From positions 59,898 through 123,897 of the forward strand of contig SLTK01000003.1 in NCBI GenBank assembly GCA_004347695.1: a stretch of 64,000 bases of DNA, read 5' to 3'. The translations under genes were made by a program, and so were the position numbers. This stretch comes from Chloroflexota bacterium (GTDB lineage Bacteria > Chloroflexota > Anaerolineae > Anaerolineales > Anaerolineaceae). Below, piece after piece: positions 54,449 to 64,000 of the stretch; the stretch's first letter is position 1, and the number at the start of each line of letters is the position of its first letter. Under the pieces are notes generated by a model that had not been told where the DNA came from, ran no database searches, and saw nothing but the letters and a program-made list of their open reading frames with translations.

Positions 54449-55498
54449 GTGGTATTTGGAGGTGAGACAGTGACTCTTCCCAACGATCCCCTTAAAGAAC
54501 CGGTCTGGAAGTTTCGCGGCTACGAGTTGCGCCCCTCTGAATTTACCACCGCCATGGTGCATTACTACCGCGCCGAGATCCAGCGCAGCAACATCTGGCG
54601 CAACCGCCTGGATGCCACCACCAACTGGGCGGTCATCTCCACCGGCGCGGCGCTCTCGTTTGCGCTTGCCAGTCCGGACAATCATTACGGCGTCATTATC
54701 CTGACCTCCCTGCTGGTAACGCTTTTCTTATGGATCGAGGCGCGCCGCTATCGCTACTACGAGTTGTGGAGTTTCCGCGCCCGGCTGGTGGAAACCGATT
54801 TCTTTGCCGCCATGCTGGTGCCTCCCTTTTCGCCGCATGCCGAGTGGGCAGAAAGCCTGGCGGATTCGCTGCTGAACCCGGAATTTCCCATTTCCATGCT
54901 CGAAGCGATTGGCCGCCGCCTGCGGCGCAACTATATCTTTATCTACTTCATCCTGGGGCTGGCCTGGGTGATGAAGATTTATTTGCACCCAACCCCGGCG
55001 CTCTCCTGGGATGATTTCATTCAACGCGCTGCCCTGGGGTCGATCAGCGGTCAAACCGTCTTTCTGGCAGGCATCATTTTTACCGGGTTCATGCTGCTTT
55101 TGGCGTTGTTCACCATCCGGCTGGGTCAAACCAGCGGCGAAGTGCTGCCCAAGTTTGATTTTATGGATGTGGAAGGCGACACCACGCCGCTCAAAAGACG
55201 CACTCCATTGCAGCGTAAACGCCGCCAGTTATTGGTGTGGATCATCACCGATAAGCCGGACGAGATTGGCAAGACGATCATGAGCAAAATGGCGCGCGGG
55301 GTTACCTCGCTGCCTGGCACCGGGCTGTACACTCATCAACCGCATACCATCCTGATGGTGGCGGTAACCGTCACCGAGGTAGCGGAGTTGAAGGCGATCG
55401 TCCAGAATATCGACCCGAACGCTTTTGTGGTGGTCAACCCCGCCCGCGATATTTTTGGCAAAGGATTCCAGGAACTTAAGGGCGAGAAACAAGCGTGA
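54449..55498 (+). CDS. DUF2270 membrane protein with C-terminal DUF2179-like domain
   Basis: YRAEIQRSNIWRNRLDATTNWAVISTGAALSFAL..., WSFRARLVETDFFAAMLVPP; C-terminus LLVWIITDKPDEIGKTIMSKMARGVTSLPGTGLYT...NAFVVVNPARDIFGKGF. Confidence 0.85.
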   Translation: MVFGGETVTLPNDPLKEPVWKFRGYELRPSEFTTAMVHYYRAEIQRSNIWRNRLDATTNWAVISTGAALSFALASPDNHYGVIILTSLLVTLFLWIEARRYRYYELWSFRARLVETDFFAAMLVPPFSPHAEWAESLADSLLNPEFPISMLEAIGRRLRRNYIFIYFILGLAWVMKIYLHPTPALSWDDFIQRAALGSISGQTVFLAGIIFTGFMLLLALFTIRLGQTSGEVLPKFDFMDVEGDTTPLKRRTPLQRKRRQLLVWIITDKPDEIGKTIMSKMARGVTSLPGTGLYTHQPHTILMVAVTVTEVAELKAIVQNIDPNAFVVVNPARDIFGKGFQELKGEKQA

Positions 55499-55579
55499 TG
55501 CCGGGTTTGCATTGAACTAAATCGAAGTTACATGCGCTCGCTTGCAAAAGCCAGCCGCCACGGGCTCATGCTGTGGTTG

Positions 55580-56149
55580 TTATTCCGCTTCAAGATCTTT
55601 GCGGGTCGTCTGCGCTTCGAACGCGTCCAGGTTGCTTTCTGGCGATTCCACATCCACCGCACCGGCAAATGGCCAGCGCTTGCGGGCGGCTGCCAGCAAT
55701 TCCGGCCGAACAGTGACAAGCGCCACCTGGTAGGCGCGCGAGTTGAGTGCTTTTAGCCCGGCATTCCACCCCTGGCCTGCCTCTAATTCGAGCGGGCCCA
55801 ATTCATCCACGACCAGCATATCGCAGGGGATTGCGCTGCTCAATATCTGGTTGCCCCATGCCAGAGCAATCGGGTCATAAACCCATCGCTGCCGGTGTGA
55901 TAGTCCGCCATCCGGATCAACCGGTCGGCGGGCAAAAAGGCGGCTTTCTCCACTGCGCAAGTCTAGCGCCTCGATGCCGGTTTTATCTCCACCGTCGAAA
56001 ACTGCCGGCGAAACAACGCCGGCAACATCCCAGCCCAGCGACTTGGCCTCAGCAGCCAGCCGGCGGCACAGGGTAGTCTTTCCGGAGCCGCGCGGCCCGG
56101 TCAGAATCCACAAATGACCATTTACCGGTGATTCGATCTTTGTACTCAT
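55580..56149 (-). CDS. THEP1-like nucleoside-triphosphatase / P-loop NTPase
   Basis: Walker A ILTGPRGSGKTTLCRRL, Walker B DMLVVDELGPLEL. Confidence 0.85.
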   Translation of the reverse strand: MSTKIESPVNGHLWILTGPRGSGKTTLCRRLAAEAKSLGWDVAGVVSPAVFDGGDKTGIEALDLRSGESRLFARRPVDPDGGLSHRQRWVYDPIALAWGNQILSSAIPCDMLVVDELGPLELEAGQGWNAGLKALNSRAYQVALVTVRPELLAAARKRWPFAGAVDVESPESNLDAFEAQTTRKDLEAE

Positions 56150-56328
56150 TGTTAATTATTTTGCCACAAAATTCGCTGGAAATATTAAAAAATCCAACAA
56201 TATTTTTCGAGCTGGTTGTTCAACATGTCCATTAACAGGCAACTTCGACAAGAATGGTAACTTTACCAGTCTGGCTGCGACTTAAAGATTGACCGTTAAT
56301 CGTATACATATCGATATTGGAGGAACGA

Positions 56329-57570
56329 ATGAAGGTTACACACAAATTCTTAATCGTTACCGTGGCTTTTCTGGCAATTGTGGGTGTTTTTGCTCTACTG
56401 GGCAACGTCAATCAATCAGCCAGGGCCGCATTTTCAATTCCATTTGGTTCCAGCCAGAAAGTCAACTCTGCGGATGCGCCTAAATTAGGTGTGGTCGAGT
56501 TGAAGGGAACGGTGGATTCCATCCAGGCGGATAGCTACACCGTCAGTGGCCTGACCTTCCGCTTCGACACGCTGACCATCATCAGCGGCGCACCGGTTGT
56601 GGGCGACAGCGTCGAGGTTAAGGCGCTGCTGCTCCCCGACCTGACCCGTTATGCGTTGAAGATCGAGCTGCAGGATGAGGTGGTAAGCGTTCCCAGCTTC
56701 GAGTTCCACGGCCTGGTAGAGGCAATGGCAGCCGACGTGTGGACTGTTTCCGGTGAACAGGTACAGGTCACGGTAGATACGGCGATCGATGCCGATATCG
56801 CCGCGGGTGCGCTGGTTGAGGTCAAAGGTAAAGTGGCCGGCGGGCTGATGGTCGCTGGCTCCATTGAACTCGAGGAAAGCATGCCCGGCGCAGTGGGTAC
56901 TGAAGTTGAAATATTTGGCACGATCGAATCCTTCACCGGCACGGTGTATGTGGTTGGCGGTAAGACGGTAAATACCGACGCAGCGACCGAAATCACCGGT
57001 GTGTTGGCGGTGGGCAGCTTTGTCAAAATCCATGCCGCCTTGAACGCCGACGGAACTTTCCAGGCTCGCGAGATCGAGCTGGTGACCGAACCCACAGCGG
57101 AACCTGGCGACGATGATGACCAGGACGAGGACCAGGGCGACGATCAAGACGACCAGGATGACCAGGACGAGGATATGGATGAAGAAGAAGTCAAGCTCAC
57201 CGGCGTACTGGAATCCATGACGGCTGGTCTGTGGGTGGTTGACGGCGTCAGCTTTATGGTCGATTCGTCCACCAAGATCGAGGGCGATATCCAGGTGGGC
57301 GACACCGTAAAAATTGAAGGGCATGTCCAGAGCGACGGCACTACGGTTCTGGCACACGAAATCGAGCTGGAAGAAGACACATCCATCGGTTCTGACGATG
57401 ACTCCGAGGACTCGGATGACAATTCGGGATCATCTGGGTCGGGTGACGATGACTCCGGGGACGATGATGACGGCGGCGATGACAGCGGTCACGGCGATGA
57501 CGACGATGAGGATGAGGATGACGACGACGTTGTTGTAGAGCTGTCCGTTTCTGCCGGCCTGCAACCCTGA
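56329..57570 (+). CDS. Secreted DUF5666-repeat protein with Asp-rich linker and tail
   Basis: MKVTHKFLIVTVAFLAIVG signal; four VELKGTVDSIQADSYTVSGLTFRFD-like units; DDDDQDEDQGDDQDDQDDQDEDMDEE and DDDSGDDDDGGDDSGHGDDDDEDEDDDD. Confidence 0.88.
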   Translation: MKVTHKFLIVTVAFLAIVGVFALLGNVNQSARAAFSIPFGSSQKVNSADAPKLGVVELKGTVDSIQADSYTVSGLTFRFDTLTIISGAPVVGDSVEVKALLLPDLTRYALKIELQDEVVSVPSFEFHGLVEAMAADVWTVSGEQVQVTVDTAIDADIAAGALVEVKGKVAGGLMVAGSIELEESMPGAVGTEVEIFGTIESFTGTVYVVGGKTVNTDAATEITGVLAVGSFVKIHAALNADGTFQAREIELVTEPTAEPGDDDDQDEDQGDDQDDQDDQDEDMDEEEVKLTGVLESMTAGLWVVDGVSFMVDSSTKIEGDIQVGDTVKIEGHVQSDGTTVLAHEIELEEDTSIGSDDDSEDSDDNSGSSGSGDDDSGDDDDGGDDSGHGDDDDEDEDDDDVVVELSVSAGLQP

Positions 57571-57613
57571 AAGATGTTTCCTGTACATTAATAATCGACT
57601 GTAAGGTTGAGCT

Positions 57614-57644
57614 CCTGTGGGGCGGATTCCTTCCGCCCCACAGG
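57614..57644. terminator. 13-bp-arm hairpin, possible terminator or REP
   Basis: CCTGTGGGGCGGA-TTCCT-TCCGCCCCACAGG; no T tract. Confidence 0.5.
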
Positions 57645-57718
57645 TACGTCGATGTTCATCTGCCGCAGCAATTTTGACATCGGTTTTTCGCCAAATTCAT
57701 CGGTTATACTTTAAACCG

Positions 57719-58282
57719 ATGAATTATTCACTCAGTCCGGATATGGATATCGACGGCCTTCTCGCGCGCGCTCATCAGTTTGACCCGCAGGCGTTGTCCC
57801 AGCTTCATGATCAACTGTATCCGCAGGTTTACCGGTATGTTGCATACCGGCTGGATGATCCTCAGGCCTGTGAGGATATTTCTTCAGAAGTGTTCCTGCG
57901 TTTGCTGGATGTACTGAAGAAAAAAGTACAGACGGTTCAATCGGCGCGCGCCTGGGTGATGGGAACCGCCAATCACCTGGTAATGGATTATTACCGCAAC
58001 AAGTACCGCCGAAAGGTGGAGAAACTGGAAAATCACGACGATTTACCGGATTACCATTCACCCGAAGGTGAAACGGAATCCAGGCAAGTTCATCAGGAAG
58101 TACAGGATGCCATGCTTAACCTGACCGATGACCAACAACACGTGATTGCTTTGCGTTTTTCACAGGAGCTTTCGCTTGAAGAAACTGCCCAGATGATGGG
58201 AAAAACGGTGAACGCCGTAAAAGTTTTACAATACCGGGCTCTGGCTGCCTTACGACGGCAACTGGACAGGAGATATATGTAA
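57719..58282 (+). CDS. ECF-type sigma-70 family RNA polymerase sigma factor
   Basis: CEDISSEVFLRLLDVLKKKVQTVQSARAWVMGTANHLVMDYYRNKYRR; LNLTDDQQHVIALRFSQELSLEETAQMMGKTVNAVKVLQYRALAALRRQL. Confidence 0.95.
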   Translation: MNYSLSPDMDIDGLLARAHQFDPQALSQLHDQLYPQVYRYVAYRLDDPQACEDISSEVFLRLLDVLKKKVQTVQSARAWVMGTANHLVMDYYRNKYRRKVEKLENHDDLPDYHSPEGETESRQVHQEVQDAMLNLTDDQQHVIALRFSQELSLEETAQMMGKTVNAVKVLQYRALAALRRQLDRRYM

Positions 58283-59398
58283 GTGACGCAACATTTGGAA
58301 ACCTATTCGCTTCTCGAAAATTGTCTGGCCCGCCTGAATGCCGGCGAGGATTTGGAATTAATCCTGGCCCAATACCCGCAGCAGGCCGCTCAATTACGTC
58401 CTTTGCTGGCAGCCGCATTGAGGGCCCGCCAGAGTGGAAGGCCGCTGCGTATCCCTGCTTCAGCACAGATTGACAGCCGCACGCGCTTTTTAGCGGAAGC
58501 TCAGCGCCGCCAGAGTCAGCCGAAGTCTTTCTTACCGCGGCTGAATTTTGCCGGAGCGCTGGTGACTGCGCTTGTGCTGCTCTTTGCCGGAATTTTTGGT
58601 ACCAGCCTGGCATCGGCGAAAACAATTCCTGGCGAGGCGCTCTATCCTTTTAAACGAGTGGTGGAGAAGGCGCAACTGGCGTTGACTACCGATCAGAGTA
58701 CCCGATTGAAACTGGAAGAGGAATTTGACCGCCGCCGGGTGGCAGAAGCGGAAGCACTGGAACAAAACGGACGCATTGAGTCCGTGCGGGTTGCCGGACC
58801 CCTGGAAGAATCAGACGATGAGACCTGGTCTGTTGGTGGGGTAAAACTTAAGCTGACAGCAGAACAGGTTGTTTTAGCTCGCACCCTGACCGGCTCGTAT
58901 ATCGAGGTGAACGGCCAAATACGAGGAGAGGAGGGCATCGAGGTTGAAAGCCTTGAATTGCGGCTATTCACCTTCTCCGGAATACTGGAAGCCATCCAGG
59001 ACACTGAGTGGACCGTCAGTGGGGTCAAAGTGCTGGTAATGGACTCCACCCAGATCACCGGCAAGCCCAAGGTTGGCAAACGGGTGGATTTAACCACCCT
59101 GCGTTATGACGAAGACTATTTCCTGGCACTGACGATACGAGTTACCGGCGGCTCGAATGGCGGCAAACTTGAAGAAACCGATAAGAGCGGCAAGAACACC
59201 GATGAACCGGTAATCACCGATATCATCGATGATGTGCCTGTGCCCACAATCGAGCTGACCAGGACGCCGGAACCCGAAAAATCCGAACCAACGCATGTGT
59301 CTGAAGAAACGAAAGGTTCCAATTCAGGTAGCGACGACAAGGAGACGGAATTGCCTGAGTTGATCGAAACGCTTTTGCCAACCAAAACACCCGATTAA
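58283..59398 (+). CDS. DUF5667 plus DUF5666-like membrane protein, probable anti-sigma partner
   Basis: GTG start directly after the sigma stop; TM, PGEALYPFKRVVEKAQLALT (DUF5667 hallmark), then two OB-like DUF5666 units. Confidence 0.85.
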   Translation: MTQHLETYSLLENCLARLNAGEDLELILAQYPQQAAQLRPLLAAALRARQSGRPLRIPASAQIDSRTRFLAEAQRRQSQPKSFLPRLNFAGALVTALVLLFAGIFGTSLASAKTIPGEALYPFKRVVEKAQLALTTDQSTRLKLEEEFDRRRVAEAEALEQNGRIESVRVAGPLEESDDETWSVGGVKLKLTAEQVVLARTLTGSYIEVNGQIRGEEGIEVESLELRLFTFSGILEAIQDTEWTVSGVKVLVMDSTQITGKPKVGKRVDLTTLRYDEDYFLALTIRVTGGSNGGKLEETDKSGKNTDEPVITDIIDDVPVPTIELTRTPEPEKSEPTHVSEETKGSNSGSDDKETELPELIETLLPTKTPD

Positions 59399-59405
59399 CT
59401 CCCGG

Positions 59406-59891
59406 CTAGACCGCTTCCCATGCCTCGCACAGGCGGCGGTAGGTGTCTTCCAGCGCTTCAGGCAGCACTCTTGCGCCTGCCAGCGTGGACATAAAATTGG
59501 TGTCCCCGGCCCAGCGTGGAACCACATGGATATGCACATGGTCTGCCACGCCAGCGCCGGCGGCTGCCCCAATATTGACGCCAACATTGAACCCTTCCGG
59601 TTTATATACCGCCCGCAATACCTGCAAGCCGCGTGAAACCAGTTCCATCATTTCCCCCCGGGTTTCCGCATCCAGCAGGTCCAGGCTGGGACGGTGAGCA
59701 TAGGATGCCACCATAATATGACCGCTGGTGTATGGATAGCGGTTTAAAATCACGAAGGCAGTTTTACCTCGACTCACAATTAAATTCGCCGGGCTGTCTT
59801 CCTGTTGCAGCGCCTGGCAAAAAATGCAGCCGGAGGTGGGTTCATTGCGCATGATGTACTCCATTCGCCAGGGCGACCACAGATGTTCCAT
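59406..59891 (-). CDS. HIT-family hydrolase/phosphorylase
   Basis: GCIFC..., YPYTSGHIMVASYAH, ADHVHIHVVPRW (HxHxH). Confidence 0.96.
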   Translation of the reverse strand: MEHLWSPWRMEYIMRNEPTSGCIFCQALQQEDSPANLIVSRGKTAFVILNRYPYTSGHIMVASYAHRPSLDLLDAETRGEMMELVSRGLQVLRAVYKPEGFNVGVNIGAAAGAGVADHVHIHVVPRWAGDTNFMSTLAGARVLPEALEDTYRRLCEAWEAV

Positions 59892-60057
59892 ACTGCTCCT
59901 GAGTGAATAAGGTTCTACCGCGAGCTATCAGGTCAACCCTCGAAGGCAGGGATGCGTTCATTGTAACAAAATCAGGCAGGTTTGACCCCGTGATTTTTGG
60001 AATATGTTTTCCCTGTAGTTGACACCACTCGCCTTGCAGGGTATCCTATCCTTGTCT

Positions 60058-61281
60058 ATGGAACAGCCGCAAATCTTTGGCCCGCGCTTGTTGACCGTCA
60101 CTGAACTTTCCCAGTACCTGCGTGCCTTGATGGAGAGCGACGAAATTTTGCGCGATCTGTGGGTAAGTGGGGAAATCTCCAATCTTTCGCAACCGGCATC
60201 CGGGCATATCTATTTCACCCTTAAAGACCCTTCCTCGGCTTTGCGCTGCGTCATCTGGCGCACAACTGCTGCGCGTTTGCTGGTCCATTTACGTAATGGG
60301 CAGGCTGTCGAAGCTCATGGCGCCATCAGCCTGTACGAACGGGATGGGCAGTACCAGCTCTACATCGATTCGCTCCGGCTGGCCGGTGAAGGTTGGCTGT
60401 ATCAGGAGTTCTTGCGCCTTAAAGCGCGTCTGGAAGCCGATGGGCTTTTTGACGAAGCGCGCAAACGCCCGGTTCCCGCCTTTCCGCAGCGTATCGGCAT
60501 TGTGACCTCTGCCACCGGGGCAGCTTTGCAGGATATTCTCAACACGCTCAATCACCGCTACCCGCTGGCAGAGGTGATCCTTTCGCCCGCGCCGGTGCAG
60601 GGCGATGACGCCCCACCGAGGCTGGTGCGCGCGCTGCAGCGGTTGGAAGCTGCCGGCCCGGATGTGATTTTGATGGTGCGCGGCGGCGGTTCGCTGGAGG
60701 ACCTGTGGGCCTTCAACGACGAACGTGTGGTGCGCGCCATTGTGGCCTGCGGTGTCCCGGTCATCACCGGCATTGGCCACGAGACCGATTTCACTCTGGC
60801 GGATTTTGCAGCCGACCTGCGCGCGCCAACCCCCACCGGGGCAGCGGTGCTGGCAACGCCCGATGCCGCAGACCTGCGCGCCGCTCTGGGATCAAAACTA
60901 TTACACCTCGATAGCGCCGTGGCAGCCCTGCTGGCCTCCAACCGGCGCGACCGTACGGATTTGGAAATGCGACTGGCGCGTCTTTCCCCCCAACGCAAAG
61001 TGCAGGAGGATCGCCAACGCCTGGACGAGCTAACGGAACGCGCCCTCCGCGGCCTGGCAGCCGGTCACCGGCTGCGCCGCGCGCGCGTGGACGGCCTGGC
61101 ATCCCGGTTGCAGGCTCTCAGCCCGCTGGCAGTATTACAACGCGGGTATGCCGTGGTGCGCGGGCCGGACGGACGCATCCTGCAAAGCGTGCAGCAGGTT
61201 AAACCCGGCGACGCGATCGCGGCGCGCCTCAAGGACGGCGAACTTTCCGCACAGGTTCAGCAAGTCACCTCAATCCCCTGA
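60058..61281 (+). CDS. xseA: Exodeoxyribonuclease VII large subunit
   Basis: LTVTELSQYLRALMESDEILRDLWVSGEISNLSQPASGHIYFTLKD; RIGIVTSATGAALQDILNTLNHRYP; RGGGSLEDLWAFNDERVVRAI. Confidence 0.98.
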   Translation: MEQPQIFGPRLLTVTELSQYLRALMESDEILRDLWVSGEISNLSQPASGHIYFTLKDPSSALRCVIWRTTAARLLVHLRNGQAVEAHGAISLYERDGQYQLYIDSLRLAGEGWLYQEFLRLKARLEADGLFDEARKRPVPAFPQRIGIVTSATGAALQDILNTLNHRYPLAEVILSPAPVQGDDAPPRLVRALQRLEAAGPDVILMVRGGGSLEDLWAFNDERVVRAIVACGVPVITGIGHETDFTLADFAADLRAPTPTGAAVLATPDAADLRAALGSKLLHLDSAVAALLASNRRDRTDLEMRLARLSPQRKVQEDRQRLDELTERALRGLAAGHRLRRARVDGLASRLQALSPLAVLQRGYAVVRGPDGRILQSVQQVKPGDAIAARLKDGELSAQVQQVTSIP

Positions 61282-61295
61282 GAAAGAGAAATCTC

Positions 61296-61538
61296 ATGGC
61301 AAAATCCCAACCGCCCGTTGAATCGCTCAGCTACGAGCAGGCCTTTCTGGAACTGGAAGGTGTGGTTTCTGCGCTGGAAGCCGGGCAGTCCAACCTGGAG
61401 GATGCTCTGGCGTTATTCGAGCGCGGCCAGGCGCTGGCTAAACGCTGCGCCGGATTGCTCGATCAGGCCGAAGTACGTGTCCACCGGCTGGCTGAAAATG
61501 AGCCCAACCTGCCCGTGGAGACAGACGAAGAGGCATAA
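61296..61538 (+). CDS. xseB: Exodeoxyribonuclease VII small subunit
   Basis: SYEQAFLELEGVVSALEAGQSNLEDALALFERGQALAKRC, directly after xseA. Confidence 0.96.
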   Translation: MAKSQPPVESLSYEQAFLELEGVVSALEAGQSNLEDALALFERGQALAKRCAGLLDQAEVRVHRLAENEPNLPVETDEEA

Positions 61539-61544
61539 CCCGAC

Positions 61545-62000
61545 ATGGGCGAAATCTTTTCGAACCAGGTTTTGGTTTGCGCCTTGCTGGGCTGGTTTTT
61601 TGGCCAGTTCCTCAAGGTGCCGATTGAGTACCTGGTCAAGCGGCGCTGGAACTGGGCGCTATGGTTCAGCAGTGGCGGCATGCCAAGCTCGCATTCGTCG
61701 CTGATGGTGTCGACCACCCTGGCGGTCGGGTTATACCACGGTTTTGGCACGCCGCTATTTGCACTGGCATTTGCCATGTCGATGATCGTGATCTATGACG
61801 CAGCCGGGGTGCGCCGTCAGGCAGGATTCCACGCCCAGAAGATCAATATCGTTTTCGAGGAGTTGTTTCACGGGCGGCCAATTCCACAGGAGCGTTTGAT
61901 CGAAGTGCTGGGGCACACACCGCGCCAGGTACTGGGGGGTATCTTTCTGGGGGTGGTAATTACGCTGGTGGTATACGCAATCTGGCCGCCGCTGCCCTGA
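61545..62000 (+). CDS. Divergent PAP2 family protein (DUF212)
   Basis: SSGGMPSSHSSLMVSTTLAVGL, DAAGVRRQAGFHAQKIN. Confidence 0.93.
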   Translation: MGEIFSNQVLVCALLGWFFGQFLKVPIEYLVKRRWNWALWFSSGGMPSSHSSLMVSTTLAVGLYHGFGTPLFALAFAMSMIVIYDAAGVRRQAGFHAQKINIVFEELFHGRPIPQERLIEVLGHTPRQVLGGIFLGVVITLVVYAIWPPLP

Positions 62001-62011
62001 TGAATAGCCTG

Positions 62012-63712
62012 CTAACCGTACAGATCGCGCGTCAACTCATCGATGGTCGGTGAAGGTTTTTCTTTGCCGATCAATTCCTCCCAGAAGCGCGGATCATAGC
62101 GCCGCGAGCGCACCGGCAGTGGCATTTTGACGCCCCAGCCCAACAGCAAAACCTCTTCCTTGGGCTGCAGGCGCGCCAGCATACCGCGCAGCGAGTCGCG
62201 CCCGGCCAGGCCGGAGAGCACCGCCGCGATGTCCGCTTCGTCACCCAGCCAGCCGGAAATGCGCGTGCCGAGCTGCGACATGACCTCATCGTAAATCTGC
62301 GATGGGCGCTGGTCGATGATCAGCAAAGTAACATAATATTTGCGCATCTCCCGCGCGATGGTGCTGAAAGCGGTCTGGGCGGCCATTTCGCGGTTGAGCA
62401 GCTTATGGGCTTCCTCTACCACCACCACCAGCGGACGCGGCTCTTTGGCCTTTCCCGTGCGGAACGCATTGGTGCGCCTCTCCCAGGTCTCGCGGATGCG
62501 GCGGGTAAGCAGGTTGGTTACCAGCAGGTAGTCCAGGTCGGACTCGAATTCACCGAATGAAAGCACTACGTGCTTGCCTTCATCCAGCAGTTGGATGATG
62601 TCGTCCAGAATGTTTTTGGGTGGTTCCGGCATGATATAGGGCCGGTTGAAGACCCGGCCGAGCTTGCTGTGCAGCCCTTCGGCGGCGGCTACATTCACGC
62701 CGGTTTGATTGGCCCAGGCCGCCACGCTGTCGGATGCTGGAACGGTTTTACCCTCGTCAGTGTGCTCCACCGCGCCGTTGCGCATGGCCTTGAAGGCGCT
62801 GAACCAGTTAGCCGCGCCAAAGGAATGCAACAACGCATCCAGTGTGGTAGGCGTGGTCTCCTTGAGGTTCAGCTCGCGGGCAAGCATTTCGATGTCTTCC
62901 GGACGCAGGTCTTTTTCCCCCAGCACCAGGTTGAAGTTGGGGGTATTGCCGCGGATGCTGGCGCCCGCTCCCAGCCCGACCACCTGCACCCTGCTGCCAA
63001 ACTTGGTGCGCAGCCCGGTCACCTTGTCGCCGGTTTCGGAGGTGTCGTCGAAGGCGTATTCGTTGTGCATGTCGAATACCAGCAGCGAGGTCTTGTCGTA
63101 ATGGATCAACCCGGCCAGCAGAATACGCGTCAGGAAGGATTTGCCGGTGCCGGTGGCTCCGAAAATGCCGGATGAGCGCTGAACGAAGCGCTCCAGGTCG
63201 ATGCACACCGGGTGACCCTGTTCGCGGGTATAGCCAACAATGTAGTTTTTGCCGCCGGGCTCGCCAAAGATTTCCGCCACGTCGCCGGCATGCGCCACGC
63301 GCACCGGGGCATGGTGTGAGGGCACGGTTTTGACCGGCAGCGGCTGCGGATCTTGCGGGTGCGCCTCGCGCCAGGCCGGATAGTCCGGCGAGTCGATCTC
63401 CGGGCCGCGCTCCAGCATCAAGGCCGGCAGCACTTCCAGATTGGTGAATAACGTCTGGCCGTGCAGCAGCTTGGCCAATCCGGCCGGCAGGCGCTTTTCG
63501 GACTGCTCGTCGGCGAAGCGCGGGTCGGTGGCGCCCAATTGCAGGTCGGTCACCAGTCCGTAGAACTGCCAGGGGTCGCTTTCGATCACCACGAAGGAGC
63601 CTTCCTGCACTTGCTGCGGCGGAACGGTCAACCGCACCGTCAGGCTATCCTTCAGCGTCCCGCCTACGACGTAACCGACCGGCGTATCATTGGGCAGGGG
63701 TTCTTCGGGCAT
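62012..63712 (-). CDS. HerA-like ATPase (DUF87/HAS-barrel)
   Basis: N-terminal HAS-barrel-like, Walker A GIFGATGTGKSFLTRILLAGL, PLVVVVEEAHKLLN, LLIIDQRPSQIYDEVMSQLGTRI. Confidence 0.93.
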   Translation of the reverse strand: MPEEPLPNDTPVGYVVGGTLKDSLTVRLTVPPQQVQEGSFVVIESDPWQFYGLVTDLQLGATDPRFADEQSEKRLPAGLAKLLHGQTLFTNLEVLPALMLERGPEIDSPDYPAWREAHPQDPQPLPVKTVPSHHAPVRVAHAGDVAEIFGEPGGKNYIVGYTREQGHPVCIDLERFVQRSSGIFGATGTGKSFLTRILLAGLIHYDKTSLLVFDMHNEYAFDDTSETGDKVTGLRTKFGSRVQVVGLGAGASIRGNTPNFNLVLGEKDLRPEDIEMLARELNLKETTPTTLDALLHSFGAANWFSAFKAMRNGAVEHTDEGKTVPASDSVAAWANQTGVNVAAAEGLHSKLGRVFNRPYIMPEPPKNILDDIIQLLDEGKHVVLSFGEFESDLDYLLVTNLLTRRIRETWERRTNAFRTGKAKEPRPLVVVVEEAHKLLNREMAAQTAFSTIAREMRKYYVTLLIIDQRPSQIYDEVMSQLGTRISGWLGDEADIAAVLSGLAGRDSLRGMLARLQPKEEVLLLGWGVKMPLPVRSRRYDPRFWEELIGKEKPSPTIDELTRDLYG

Positions 63713-63910
63713 GGCGGCAGCTCCTTGAAAGGGATAGAACGATTGATCTAGCTTTATTGTACCAGAAATCGAGCTATAACCTCCCCTGAAATCGAGGGTT
63801 TTGGGGTTTTTGCACCCTGTGGGGCAGGTGCAGGTTGGTTTGAGGGCAGGCAAGTTATTTTGCGTTAATCGAGGCTGTAGCAGCCCGAAAACCAACGTCC
63901 TGGGTCGCTA

Positions 63911-64000
63911 GAGGCTGTCTCAAAAGAATAAATTTGTCATTTATTCCACCACATATGCGGGATGGGGTGGAACCCATCCCCTTGTATATTAGGGGTATGC
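63911..64000. mobile_element. Second copy of the MITE-like left end, truncated by window edge
   Basis: GAGGCTGTCTCAAAAGAATAAATTTGTCATTTATTCCACCACATATGCGGGATG matches 24668 onward. Confidence 0.55.

Noticed and set aside
56485-57357. 290-aa minus-strand ORF
   Set aside because: Antisense to the DUF5666 protein; no supporting motif.

Overview
The window reads as chromosomal sequence from a Chloroflexota (probably Anaerolineae-like) bacterium. That placement is inferred from gene content and style, not from a marker search. It is densely coding, with about 50 supported genes, one tRNA-Gln(TTG), one FMN riboswitch and no CRISPR array or transposase. Main blocks, left to right: an M1-peptidase-like lipoprotein fragment; an OmpR-type two-component system; M48 peptidase and AhpD-like genes; an ssb, DUF3467, translin-family and Cas4-like cluster; an FCY1-like cytosine deaminase; glutamate dehydrogenase; cdd, CNNM/CBS and GlmU-like genes; a repeat-rich LPXTG-like surface protein; an FMN-riboswitch-controlled ABC transporter (RibXY type); hutU; an ABC-F protein; an M3 peptidase; two large secreted proteins; a GT39-like protein; pirin; threonine synthase; an SLT-like secreted protein; an LCP protein; two ECF sigma/anti-sigma modules; a DtxR, multicopper oxidase and ZIP cluster; HIT; xseA/xseB; PAP2-like; and HerA-like ATPase. 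Best leads: (1) a membrane Cas4-like nuclease ORF split by one in-frame TGA between two predicted TM helices, next to a bacterial translin gene; (2) two tandem copies of a structured RNA with compensatory base changes and an overlapping terminator, upstream of a repeat-rich cell-surface gene; (3) a shared C-terminal tail (LP-hydrophobic-K/R) on the two largest secreted proteins; (4) 150-bp direct repeats flanking an ECF sigma/beta-propeller anti-sigma pair; (5) an 82-bp tandem array and a MITE-like element.
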